Shown: positions 28,806 through 37,266 of the stretch, one piece after another
Layout of the letters: every line of letters begins with the position of its first letter
Position numbering within the stretch: the stretch's first letter is position 1
Assembly: GCA_947167825.1 (NCBI GenBank)
Contig: CAMVJN010000003.1
Location: forward strand, 1 to 38,831
Length of the DNA stretch: 38,831 nt
Reading direction: 5' to 3'
Source of the DNA: an uncultured Selenomonadales bacterium
Lineage (GTDB): Bacteria > Bacillota > Negativicutes > Selenomonadales > Selenomonadaceae
The notes under the pieces: generated by a model
What the model was told of the DNA's origin: nothing
What the model saw: only the letters and a program-made list of their open reading frames with translations
The model's database searches: none
Position numbers and translations under genes: made by a program

Positions 28806-30182
28806 ATGAGCTCGATTCGTTTTTTGAGCAGCGATACCGACGTCACCATATCGCTGAAAAAACTCAATTACTGCATGCTGATTGCCGCCTTCGTTATTTC
28901 CGCGGTACTGTTTTTCGCGATGCGGCAGACAAAATTGATGTACGACGAAACCCACGAGGCCACGTCGCAGCTTCGCGAATATGAAGAAACCTCCTCCGAC
29001 CTGCAGGTTGCTTCCGATTACCTGACCGAGGAAATCCGGCTTTTCGCCGTCACCGGCAACAAAAAGCACCTCGACAATTATTTCGAGGAAGCCAATGTCA
29101 CAAAGCGCCGCGACAAAGCTCTGGAATTGCTTAAAGCCCGGCACAAGGACTCGTCGGCTTATCTGGAATTGCAGACCGCGATGAACGGCTCCCAGTTCCT
29201 GATGATCATGGAATTCCATGCAGCGCGGCTGGCCGCAGACGCTTACAATTACAATCTCAAAGATTTCCCGAATGAAATCCAGCTTGTGCAGCTGCCCCAG
29301 ACCGAAGCGTCGCTTTCCCCCCAGCAAAAGGGAGAAATCGCGAAGCAGATGCTTTTCAGCGAAGAATACAGGCGGCAAAAGAAGTTCATCTCCGAACACA
29401 TGATGAACTGCGTAATGGATCTTGAAAAGGAAATTTGGGAAAAACAGGCGGAAGTTGCCTCGAAACTGAAGGCCACGTTGTTCCTCGAGCACTCTTTGAC
29501 GGTGCTGCTGATCGTGGCCCTGCTCACCATCGTGTTCCTGACCTCCCGGCTGGTAATTTTCCCGCTGCAGGAATATGTGACATTGATCCGCAAGGACAAG
29601 GAAATCCCGGAAAAGGGCGCCGAAGAAATCCGCTTCCTCGCGCAAACTTACAACAAAATGCGCGAAGCCAACCTGCTCCACCATGAGCGGCTCTCTTACG
29701 AGGCGTCCCACGACAAGCTGACGACGCTTTACAACCGCCGGGGATTCAGCGAACTGATGAACGACCTCGACCTCAGCAACGCCGCCCTCCTGCTGGTTGA
29801 CCTCGACAAATTCAAATCGGTCAACGATCTCTATGGCCATGATATGGGCGACCGGGTGCTGGTCAAAGTCTCCAAGACGCTGCTCCAGTTCTTCGGTGAC
29901 AGCGGCCATGTGTGCCGGCTCGGCGGCGACGAATTCGTGGTCCTGCTGGAAAACACGACCCCGGAAATACAGGATCAGCTGAAAAAGCAGATACAGGCCA
30001 TCAACCAAAAACTCAGGGACTCCAGCGACGGGGTTACTCCAGTCTCGGTCAGCGTAGGCGTCTCATTCTGCAGCGGAAGCAAGGACATCAAAGCAATCCT
30101 GAAGTTCGCCGACGCCGCCCTCTACGAAGCGAAGGAAAACGGCAGAGGCGATGTGCGCTTCACCAACGAAAAAGAAGCATAA
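28806..30182 (+). CDS. Membrane-anchored GGDEF diguanylate cyclase
   Basis: Two TM segments flank a helical periplasmic region; HDKLTTLYNRRGFSELM...LLLVDLDKFKSVNDLYGHDMGDRVL...CRLGGDEFVVLL. Confidence 0.93.
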   Translation: MSSIRFLSSDTDVTISLKKLNYCMLIAAFVISAVLFFAMRQTKLMYDETHEATSQLREYEETSSDLQVASDYLTEEIRLFAVTGNKKHLDNYFEEANVTKRRDKALELLKARHKDSSAYLELQTAMNGSQFLMIMEFHAARLAADAYNYNLKDFPNEIQLVQLPQTEASLSPQQKGEIAKQMLFSEEYRRQKKFISEHMMNCVMDLEKEIWEKQAEVASKLKATLFLEHSLTVLLIVALLTIVFLTSRLVIFPLQEYVTLIRKDKEIPEKGAEEIRFLAQTYNKMREANLLHHERLSYEASHDKLTTLYNRRGFSELMNDLDLSNAALLLVDLDKFKSVNDLYGHDMGDRVLVKVSKTLLQFFGDSGHVCRLGGDEFVVLLENTTPEIQDQLKKQIQAINQKLRDSSDGVTPVSVSVGVSFCSGSKDIKAILKFADAALYEAKENGRGDVRFTNEKEA

Positions 30183-30192
30183 TATCCACGAA

Positions 30193-30230
30193 AAAATCCC
30201 CAAAAGCCAATCAACGCTTTTGGGGATTTT
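30193..30230. terminator. Bidirectional terminator between the GGDEF and acylphosphatase genes
   Basis: AAAATCCCCAAAAGC-caatcaac-GCTTTTGGGGATTTT. Confidence 0.85.
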
Positions 30231-30252
30231 CTTTGCCCTGTTTCCCGTTTCT

Positions 30253-30537
30253 TTATTTCCGCACCTCAAAACCCGTTTCGCCATCGACGTTCTTGCAGAA
30301 CTCGAAGGTCATGTGCTCGACCTTGCAAAAGCCGTTGCCTTCCCGGAGGCGTTCTTTGAATTCCCCGAAGCGGGCCTCGTCGCCCTGCGCCTCCATGACC
30401 ACCGAGCCGTCGGGCATATTTTTCACCCAGCCCGTGAAGCCAAGCTCCTGCGCTGCGCTCTGCACAAAGACGCGAAAGCCTACGCCCTGTACCTTTCCCA
30501 TGCACCTTCCCGCGTGCCGTACCGTTTTCATTGCCAT
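30253..30537 (-). CDS. Acylphosphatase
   Basis: GKVQGVGFRVFVQSAAQELGFTGWVKNMPDGSVVMEAQGDEARFGEF. Confidence 0.93.
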   Translation of the reverse strand: MAMKTVRHAGRCMGKVQGVGFRVFVQSAAQELGFTGWVKNMPDGSVVMEAQGDEARFGEFKERLREGNGFCKVEHMTFEFCKNVDGETGFEVRK

Positions 30538-31769
30538 TCCTCCATTCTTGCATCTCTCCGCAAAATCGCGTACTTTTCTATCGGCTTTTCCATGCGGATA
30601 CGGACGTGCTGTTGCGGGTGCGGCGCCGCTTCAATGGCTTCGCCGTCCTCGTCCGTCATTTCCGAGAGCGTTTGCCGCCACCCCTCGCCCCTCGGCGGGA
30701 AAATCTCGATTTCCTCGCCGACCCGCATATGATTGCGCTGCTCGACCAGCGCGAAGCCCGTCGATTCGTCATAATCCAGGGCCAGCCCGACGAACTCCGA
30801 GGTCTGCGTATAGGACGAGCTGCTGTAAATCTGCGCATCCGAAGGCGGCCCGCCGTGGAAAAAGCCGTCGGTATAGGCGCGGTGCGAAACCTTGTCCAGT
30901 TCCTCGGTCCAAACAGGATTGACTGAAAATGTTTCCGGCGCATCGAAATACGCGTCAATGGCCATACGATACGCCTTCGTGACGCTTGCGGCATAGTGGA
31001 CGCTTTTCATGCGCCCCTCGATTTTCAGGCTGTCCGCGCCGCTTTCGATGACCTCCGCCAGATACGGCATCAGGCAGAGATCCTTCGAATTGAAAATATA
31101 AGTCCCCCGCCCGTCCTCCTCAACGGGAAAATACTGCCCCGGCCTCGTTTCCTCCATCAGCGCGTATTTCCAGCGGCAAGCCTGCGCGCAGTTGCCGCGG
31201 TTCGCGTCACGCCCCGTGAAGTAGTTGCTCATCAGGCAGCGCCCGGAATAAGCAATGCACATCGCGCCATGAACGAATAATTCCAATTCCACATCGCAGC
31301 GTCGGCGAATCTCTCTTATATCCGCCAGCGGCACTTCCCGCGCCAGCACCACGCGTTCCGCGCCGAGCCGTGCCCATGCGTTGACTGCCGCGTAATTTAC
31401 GCTGTTCGCCTGCGTGCTGATATGCAATGGCAATTCCGGCACGTTTTCCCGCGCAATCGAGAACACGCCGAGATCGGAAACGAGAATCGCATCCGCGCCG
31501 ATTTCCCGCAAAAAGCGAAGGTAATCCGTCAGCCCCGCCAGTTCCTCATTGTGCGGATAGACATTGACTGTCACATAAATCTTTTTCCCGCGCTCATGGG
31601 CGAACCGCGCCGCCTCCGCCATTTCCCGCTGCGAGAAATTGCCGCCCTGCGCGCGAAGCCCGTATTTTTCGCCGCCCAGATAGACAGCGTCTGCGCCGTA
31701 GAGGACAGCCATTTTCAGTTTTTCCATATTCCCGGCTGGAGCCAAAAGTTCCGGCTTTTTTTGTTTCAT
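30528..31769 (-). CDS. U32-family peptidase-like protein (YrrO/TrhP-like)
   Basis: KPELLAPAGNMEKLKMAVLYGADAVYLGGEKYGLRAQGGNFSQREM...ELELFVHGAMCIAYSGRCLMSNYFTGRDANRGNCAQACRWKY is the U32 signature. Confidence 0.95.
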   Translation of the reverse strand: MKQKKPELLAPAGNMEKLKMAVLYGADAVYLGGEKYGLRAQGGNFSQREMAEAARFAHERGKKIYVTVNVYPHNEELAGLTDYLRFLREIGADAILVSDLGVFSIARENVPELPLHISTQANSVNYAAVNAWARLGAERVVLAREVPLADIREIRRRCDVELELFVHGAMCIAYSGRCLMSNYFTGRDANRGNCAQACRWKYALMEETRPGQYFPVEEDGRGTYIFNSKDLCLMPYLAEVIESGADSLKIEGRMKSVHYAASVTKAYRMAIDAYFDAPETFSVNPVWTEELDKVSHRAYTDGFFHGGPPSDAQIYSSSSYTQTSEFVGLALDYDESTGFALVEQRNHMRVGEEIEIFPPRGEGWRQTLSEMTDEDGEAIEAAPHPQQHVRIRMEKPIEKYAILRRDARMEEWQ

Positions 31770-32440
31770 TCGTCCCTCCGCGACACGGCCATGCCGTCAC
31801 CCTCGGGGAATATTTCTGTCCGGAAGCCCGGCGCGGAACGGACAAGCCGCAAATATTCCCGAAGCTGAAGCACCATCGTCCGATAGGAATGCTTCGGCCA
31901 CTCCTCGCTTCCCTCGCCCTCGACCAGCCCGCGGAACAGCACGTTGTCCGCAACGACGACCGCACGCGGCGCAAGCAGCGGCTGGACGCCGAGCCAAAAA
32001 TCGGGATAACGCGATTTCGCCGCGTCGATGAACACGAGATCAAAATTCCCCGCAAGCGTCGGCAACAGTTTTTCCGCCTCGCCGACGAGCACCGTCGCCC
32101 GCCCCAAAACTCCGGCACGGCCAAGAAAGGAACGCGCCGCCTCGGCCATGTCCGCGTCGCGCTCGATGGTCACGATACGGGCCTCCGGCGACTCCCGAAG
32201 CGCCAAAAGCGCCGAATACCCGATGGCCGTCCCCAGTTCCAAAATCCGTAGCGGCGCCGCCTCGCGCACCGTCCGCAAAAACACGGGGCGCGCCGCCTCA
32301 GCCAGAATCGGCACTTCGCGCACCGCTCCATCTCCCGCAGCAGACCTTCCAGCGAATCCCGATTCACCGCGCGTGCCCCGCAAACGCAATTCCCATTTTT
32401 CAGTCCCCCAGAGTACCGGCGCATTTTCCTTTTCCATCAT
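31766..32440 (-). CDS. SAM-dependent O-methyltransferase (TrmR-like)
   Basis: ILELGTAIGYSALLAL...IVTIERDADMAEAARSFL...FDLVFIDAAKSRYPDFW...VVADNVLFRG. Start taken as the internal Met at 32440. Confidence 0.88.
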   Translation of the reverse strand: MMEKENAPVLWGTEKWELRLRGTRGESGFAGRSAAGDGAVREVPILAEAARPVFLRTVREAAPLRILELGTAIGYSALLALRESPEARIVTIERDADMAEAARSFLGRAGVLGRATVLVGEAEKLLPTLAGNFDLVFIDAAKSRYPDFWLGVQPLLAPRAVVVADNVLFRGLVEGEGSEEWPKHSYRTMVLQLREYLRLVRSAPGFRTEIFPEGDGMAVSRRDE

Positions 32441-32605
32441 ACCATAAAAACAAAAGACACAGGCAAATTGCAATAGCAAATCGGACAACCGGACAAAAAG
32501 TTTGAGCAGCAGACGAGAGCAAGGCAATCATCAGCATGGACTCGCCGGCCATCAAGCGTCATCCTTCCGCGCCCGTCTTTTCTGTGCCCGTATTCGATTC
32601 CGTAC

Positions 32606-32917
32606 TCAAGGAAGCTCCTCTGCCGACCCAAAGATTTTCGCGAACATATCCATCCGCGTCTCCACCAGCACCGCCTTTACCATGCCCGCGGCGCCTACCA
32701 GCGCGAAATCCTTGCCCTCGGCTTTCGCTTTTTTCGTCAGGCTCAGGAGAATCCTGATGCCCGCGCTGGACAGATACTCCAATCCGCTCATTTCCACGGC
32801 GAATTTTTCCGCCGTCGCGAAAACTTTGTCCGCCTCCTCTCCGGCTTTCACGGAGGTGAGCCTATCCAGCCGCCCGCTGACGCTCCATATCGTCCAGCCG
32901 TTTTTCTCGGTTACCAT
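32606..32917 (-). CDS. STAS-domain anti-sigma-factor-antagonist-like protein
   Basis: MVTEKNGWTIWSVSGRLDRLTSVKAGEEADKVFATAEKFAVEMSGLEYLSSAGIRILLSLTKKAKAEGKDFALVGA. Phosphorylatable Ser context YLSSAGIR conserved; AGGAAGG RBS. Confidence 0.9.
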   Translation of the reverse strand: MVTEKNGWTIWSVSGRLDRLTSVKAGEEADKVFATAEKFAVEMSGLEYLSSAGIRILLSLTKKAKAEGKDFALVGAAGMVKAVLVETRMDMFAKIFGSAEELP

Positions 32918-32939
32918 GCAAATCATCCTTCCTTTCACG

Positions 32940-35162
32940 CTATCCTTGAAATACAAGTCCCAGCATCGTTATATCGTCGGACTGCTCTGTCCCGCCCGCG
33001 TGGGCGCTGACCGCCTCCCGCACCGCCGCGAGGACCTCCGCCGACGATTTGCCCGACGCACAATCGCAAAGCGTCTCTTTCAGCCGTTCCTCGGTGAACA
33101 TTTCCTTCGCTTCGTTCATCGCCTCCGTCACGCCGTCGGTGTAGAGAAAGAGCATATCCCCCGCCGAGAGCGTCAGCCGCTCCGAGGGGAAAGCCATGCC
33201 GCCCATCGCGCCCAGCATCGGCCCGGCGGCGACGGGCAGGAACTCGAAGTTTCCGTTCCGGCGGAGAAGCGGCGGATTGTGGCCCGCGTTCACATAGGTG
33301 AAATCCCCGTTCCGAATGTCCAGCACACCGGTAAACACCGTGACGAACATCCCCTCGTCGTTGGCCTCCGCGAGGCGGTCATTCGTCCGCGCCACCGCTT
33401 CCGACAGCCATGGAGGGCTTAGTGTCGGCGCAGGCGCAGGATGCGCCGCTTTTGCGCCGACCGGCAAATTGTCCCCCGGCCCCATCGTCAGGGCCGATTC
33501 CTTCAGCAACGTCTTCGCGGCCACCATGAAGAGCGCGGCGGGCACGCCCTTGTCCGAGACGTCCGCCACCGTGACCACCAGATGGCAATCGTCGAGGAAA
33601 TAAAAATCGTAAAAGTCTCCGCCCACTTCTTTCGCGGGCGTCATGGACGCCGCCAGATCCACCTCGGTCCGCGCCGGAAGATGCTTCGGCAGGATGCCCG
33701 CCTGTATGCGCGCCGCCACGGAAATCTCCGTTTCGATTCGCTCCTTTTCCGCCGTTGTCCGCGCGAGATTCCGGATATAGGTTTGGAGTTCGTCGGTCAT
33801 GTGGTTGAAGCTGTCGGCGAGCTGCTCGATCTCGTCGCCCGTTTTGACGTCGATTTTCTTGTCGAGATTGCCGCCCGAGATTTCGCGCACCCCCGCCGTC
33901 AGCGCGAGAACAGGCTTCACGAAACGATCCGCCGCCTTGCGGCTCGCGAAAAAGAGCGCCGCCAAAAGCGCCAGGAGCAGCGCCGCCGTTCGCAGCAGAT
34001 TGTCCCAGAAAAAATCTTGCAGGGACGCGGAAAAATCCGCCGCCCGCGAGAGGAGATATGCTTTCGCGTCCCGCGCCGGTTGCACCACCACGTCCCGCTC
34101 GATCAGCGTGCCGAAACTCCAGCCAAGGTTCTTAATCGGCGCGTAGGCGAGATAATATTCTTTTCCCCCCAGCGTCACCAGCGATACATCGGACAGCCCC
34201 CGCGCCATGCAGCCCGCTTCCAGCGCAAAATCCTCATCCTCGTATTTCCGCAGATCGTTCTTCGGTTCCGACGGGGCGAGCGGACCGCTCGTTTCCGAGG
34301 AAAGCAGAACTTCCCCTTTGGAGTTCAATATAAAATTGATGCCATGATCCCCAAGGGTGTTGTTCGCTATCACACTGTACAGCAAAGCGATGCTGGGGGA
34401 GATGCTCGCCACGCCCGCGAAGCCGTTTTCATCGTAATAGGGCGCCACACAGGAAATGACAGGATAGCCCTCCACGCCGACATACACATCCGTGAAAACG
34501 GTTTTCCCGGTAGCCTCGATTTCTCGATACCAAGGGCGTTCTCTCGGATCGAAAGAGGGAGCGTACCAGTCCTCGCCAAACTCCACGAACTCCGCGTCCT
34601 TCGACGTAGTATCCACGCTGATGATATACCCGCGTTTCGAAGCAAAATAATAGGTCAAATCGTAACCGTCGTCAATGCTCTCCGCCCAAATGGCCAAATT
34701 TTCGGCGGCGTTCGAGGCAATCCGGGCTTCGGGGAGTACCTCCTCGATCCCGCCGCTCTCCCGGAGCGCGGACACAAAAAAGAGGTATGGCTCCCTGGAG
34801 CGGATGGGGACTTCGCCCGCCACGGGGAGTTCGATGGGAGAGTACTCGTCCTTGTGGGTCAGAATCCGCGTCATCGAGTTGGCGAGAAGCTGCGTGTCTT
34901 CCTTGAGCCGCCACATGTCGGTCTCAATGCCGCGAGCCTTTTCCTCCGCGAACAGGGCGAACCGTTTCTTCGCCTGCCCGTCGGCAATCTCCTCGGCAAA
35001 CGCGGCGGCGGATTCTCCCATTTTCGTGCCGCTTTCGAGAGCCTGCGTCTGCACGCCGTACAGCCCGAAAAAAGAAACCGTCTCGAACGCGAGAAAGGAA
35101 ACAAGCCCCGTCGCCAGCAGCAAAAGAAAAATCCGCCGCTCAATGCCCGTCTTGCCGCCCAA
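32940..35162 (-). CDS. Membrane dCache-HAMP-SpoIIE (PP2C-like) serine phosphatase
   Basis: TM / dCache (DPRERPWYREIEATGKTVFTDVYVG) / TM / HAMP (VKTGDEIEQLADSFNHMTDELQTYI) / SpoIIE motifs EVGGDFYDFYFLDD, ADVSDKGVPAALFM, LYTDGVTEAMN, SDDITMLGLVF. TTG start at 35162 with GGAGGTGA RBS. Confidence 0.92.
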   Translation of the reverse strand: MGGKTGIERRIFLLLLATGLVSFLAFETVSFFGLYGVQTQALESGTKMGESAAAFAEEIADGQAKKRFALFAEEKARGIETDMWRLKEDTQLLANSMTRILTHKDEYSPIELPVAGEVPIRSREPYLFFVSALRESGGIEEVLPEARIASNAAENLAIWAESIDDGYDLTYYFASKRGYIISVDTTSKDAEFVEFGEDWYAPSFDPRERPWYREIEATGKTVFTDVYVGVEGYPVISCVAPYYDENGFAGVASISPSIALLYSVIANNTLGDHGINFILNSKGEVLLSSETSGPLAPSEPKNDLRKYEDEDFALEAGCMARGLSDVSLVTLGGKEYYLAYAPIKNLGWSFGTLIERDVVVQPARDAKAYLLSRAADFSASLQDFFWDNLLRTAALLLALLAALFFASRKAADRFVKPVLALTAGVREISGGNLDKKIDVKTGDEIEQLADSFNHMTDELQTYIRNLARTTAEKERIETEISVAARIQAGILPKHLPARTEVDLAASMTPAKEVGGDFYDFYFLDDCHLVVTVADVSDKGVPAALFMVAAKTLLKESALTMGPGDNLPVGAKAAHPAPAPTLSPPWLSEAVARTNDRLAEANDEGMFVTVFTGVLDIRNGDFTYVNAGHNPPLLRRNGNFEFLPVAAGPMLGAMGGMAFPSERLTLSAGDMLFLYTDGVTEAMNEAKEMFTEERLKETLCDCASGKSSAEVLAAVREAVSAHAGGTEQSDDITMLGLVFQG

Positions 35163-35166
35163 AGAA

Positions 35167-36771
35167 TCACCTCCCGTCCTTCGATTCTTTCCCCGCAATC
35201 AGCGTGCTGGCGATATTGCTGGTCACGTTGCTCACGGTGCTGAACATGCTGATGATGGGGTCGATGCACAAAAAGAGCGCCACCGCACCAACGGGGACGC
35301 CGACGGCCTCGAAGACCGACGAAAGCCCGATGAGAGACGCGCCGGGGCAGCCCGGCAGCGTGAAGGAGACGATGAAGGCCGAGAGCAGGAGCGACAAGAG
35401 CGTGTCCGCGTTGAGGGCGACGCCGACCGTCCGGGCCATCAGCACGGAAACGAGGATGATATAAAATCCCGTCCCGTTCATATTGAACTGGATGCCCACC
35501 GGCAAAGTGAACATTGCCAGTTTCTTGCGGATGCCGAACTTTTCCTCGCAAAAGGCAAGCGCCTGCGGGAGACAGGCGTTGGAGCTGTTCAGCGCGAAGG
35601 GGATGGGCGCAAAGCCTGCGGCGTCTTTCAGAAAAGCGACGGGGGACATTTTCCCGAAGACGGCGACGAACGCCGCGGCAACGAGCATAACGAGAACCGT
35701 CCCCGCCACGTCCGCAAGCACGACTCGCCCCAGCGAAAGCAGCACGTCAAAACCTACGGACATCATGAGCTTTGCCATGGAAGCAAAGACCACCAGCGGA
35801 ATGAACTGCACGACGACGTCCAAAATATCCATGCATAGGCGATTCATGATTTCAATGAGCTCCTTCGCCAGCATCGCCCTGTCCCCCGCCCGGTTGATCA
35901 TCACGCCGAAGAGGCAGGCGAGAAACAACACTTGCAGGATGCTTCCCCCGGCAAAGGGCGTGACGAGGCTGTTCGGCACGATGCCCACCACCATGTCCCG
36001 CAGGGAAAAATTCGCCGACGTGCCGCTCGACGGGATCATCGGCAAAAGCTCCGGCATCCCGTCACGGAACAGGAAAAGCCCCGCCGCGACGCCAAGCACC
36101 GTAGTGACGAGGAGCTTCGCCAAGGAAACGCTGATGAGCCGCCCGCCGAGCCGTCCCACGTCCGAGGCGTCGGAAATGCCGGTGATGCCGGACAGCACCG
36201 CGAAAAAGACCATCGGCGCCATCATCATGGAAAGGGCGTTCATGAACATCGTCTGCACCGAAGACAGAAAGAGATGATCGATGCTTTGGGCCGCCGCTTC
36301 CCCAAGATGGCCCTTCATCAAAATCCCCGCGAGGACGCCCAGCGCAATCGCCGCGCAGACTTTGCCCGTCTGCTTGCCGCTGGCCTCATGGACTTTGATG
36401 GAAACGATGTTTTCCCCGTTTTTTCGCCCGTAGCTGATTTGATTTTTGTGCGCCAGCAGAATCGAAAGGCTGATGGCCTCTTCCTCGTCCGCCTCCGCGA
36501 GCTCCTTTGGCCCCGCCAACGGGTTGAACGCTTCCCCCTTTGCGGAAAGGATGAGGCTGACGTCGCCCCACCGCCGCCGAAGGCGGAGCGTTGCGGAAAA
36601 ATCTCCCGCCGAAGAAGCGGCCTCCTCCATACGGGAAAAACATTCCTCAAAAAGCAGCTCGGCCGTCTGCCGCTCTTCCGGCGCCGTTTTCGTCTTGGAA
36701 AGTTCTTCTGCCAGCCAACGCACGGCCTCGCCGTAAGTTTTGCCGGTAACATGGTAAGTGTTGCTTGTCAC
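35167..36771 (-). CDS. DAACS (dicarboxylate/amino acid:cation symporter) with an N-terminal RsbW/SpoIIAB-like degenerate GHKL domain
   Basis: C-terminal about 400 aa has GGSILQVLFLACLFGVMINRAGDRA and LPVGIQFNMNGTGFYIILVSV, typical of DAACS. GTG start at 36771 after an AAAGAGG RBS. Residues 1-130 precede the first TM segment. Confidence 0.88.
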   Translation of the reverse strand: MTSNTYHVTGKTYGEAVRWLAEELSKTKTAPEERQTAELLFEECFSRMEEAASSAGDFSATLRLRRRWGDVSLILSAKGEAFNPLAGPKELAEADEEEAISLSILLAHKNQISYGRKNGENIVSIKVHEASGKQTGKVCAAIALGVLAGILMKGHLGEAAAQSIDHLFLSSVQTMFMNALSMMMAPMVFFAVLSGITGISDASDVGRLGGRLISVSLAKLLVTTVLGVAAGLFLFRDGMPELLPMIPSSGTSANFSLRDMVVGIVPNSLVTPFAGGSILQVLFLACLFGVMINRAGDRAMLAKELIEIMNRLCMDILDVVVQFIPLVVFASMAKLMMSVGFDVLLSLGRVVLADVAGTVLVMLVAAAFVAVFGKMSPVAFLKDAAGFAPIPFALNSSNACLPQALAFCEEKFGIRKKLAMFTLPVGIQFNMNGTGFYIILVSVLMARTVGVALNADTLLSLLLSAFIVSFTLPGCPGASLIGLSSVFEAVGVPVGAVALFLCIDPIISMFSTVSNVTSNIASTLIAGKESKDGR

Positions 36772-36909
36772 AATCTTGCCTCTTTCTTGCCAATATATCT
36801 CGCGCCAAGGCATAAAAATCCCCTGCCACGGAGGAAACGCCCTTGCAAATGTATGATTGCCGCGATACATCTCCCCATCGGAATGCGGCTTGTTTTTTCT
36901 GTCTGTCCT

Positions 36910-36957
36910 ATTATACCCGCAAACAGAAAAATACGACAGGATTTTTGAAAAATATAA
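36910..36957 (-). promoter_or_regulatory. Promoter-like element c (upstream of the symporter operon)
   Basis: Minus strand CTGTCG-N18-TATAAT with CGGG immediately before TATAAT; shared with elements at 37267 and 38253. Confidence 0.65.
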
Positions 36958-36986
36958 TCCAAATCTTCCCCGTACAAAAAAATAGC

Positions 36987-37020
36987 GGCAAGGCACCCTT
37001 TTAGGAAAAGCTGCCTTGCC
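36987..37020 (-). terminator. Terminator downstream of the 69-aa leader-like gene
   Basis: GGCAAGGCA...TGCCTTGCC inverted repeat immediately 3' of the stop at 37023, followed on the minus strand by an AT-rich tract. Confidence 0.55.
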
Positions 37021-37022
37021 CT

Positions 37023-37232
37023 TTACTTTTTGTCTTTCGGCTTCGGCGGAAAAAAGCCCGCCGCCGCCACTTCGTCCAGTTCCTCGTCGGACATGCGCCC
37101 GGCCATCGGCCATGGCACGCCCCGTTCCCGCTCCATCCTGCCCAGCAGTTCTTTCAGGAGAGGCTCACGCACCGGGCTCAGCAGGGAAAAATCGAACCTT
37201 TGCAGCAGCCCATCTAATTTTGGATCCTCCAC
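37023..37232 (-). CDS. 69-aa leader-peptide-like small protein with MSDEELDEVAAAG motif
   Basis: MEDPKLDGLLQRFDFSLLSPVREPLLKELLGRMERERGVPWPMAGRMSDEELDEVAAAGFFPPKPKDKK. It has its own promoter-like element and a downstream hairpin. Confidence 0.7.
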   Translation of the reverse strand: MEDPKLDGLLQRFDFSLLSPVREPLLKELLGRMERERGVPWPMAGRMSDEELDEVAAAGFFPPKPKDKK

Positions 37233-37266
37233 AGCGTCCGCCCCCCTTTATGATTTATTCCTGTAT

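Noticed and set aside
32437-32631. 64-aa minus-strand ORF between the STAS and TrmR genes
   Set aside because: No recognisable domain, no clear RBS, and overlap with the end of the STAS gene; insufficient support.
33441-35243. Plus-strand ORF of 600 aa antisense to the SpoIIE phosphatase gene
   Set aside because: Translation is Arg/His-rich with no recognisable domain, while the opposite strand encodes a well-supported multidomain protein. The same applies to long antisense ORFs at 10203-11390, 6921-8075, 18542-20053 and 28779-30008.
36772-37113. Upstream extension of the symporter ORF to 37113
   Set aside because: It would overlap the 69-aa gene and the shared promoter element; a GTG start with a good RBS at 36771 matches the domain boundary.
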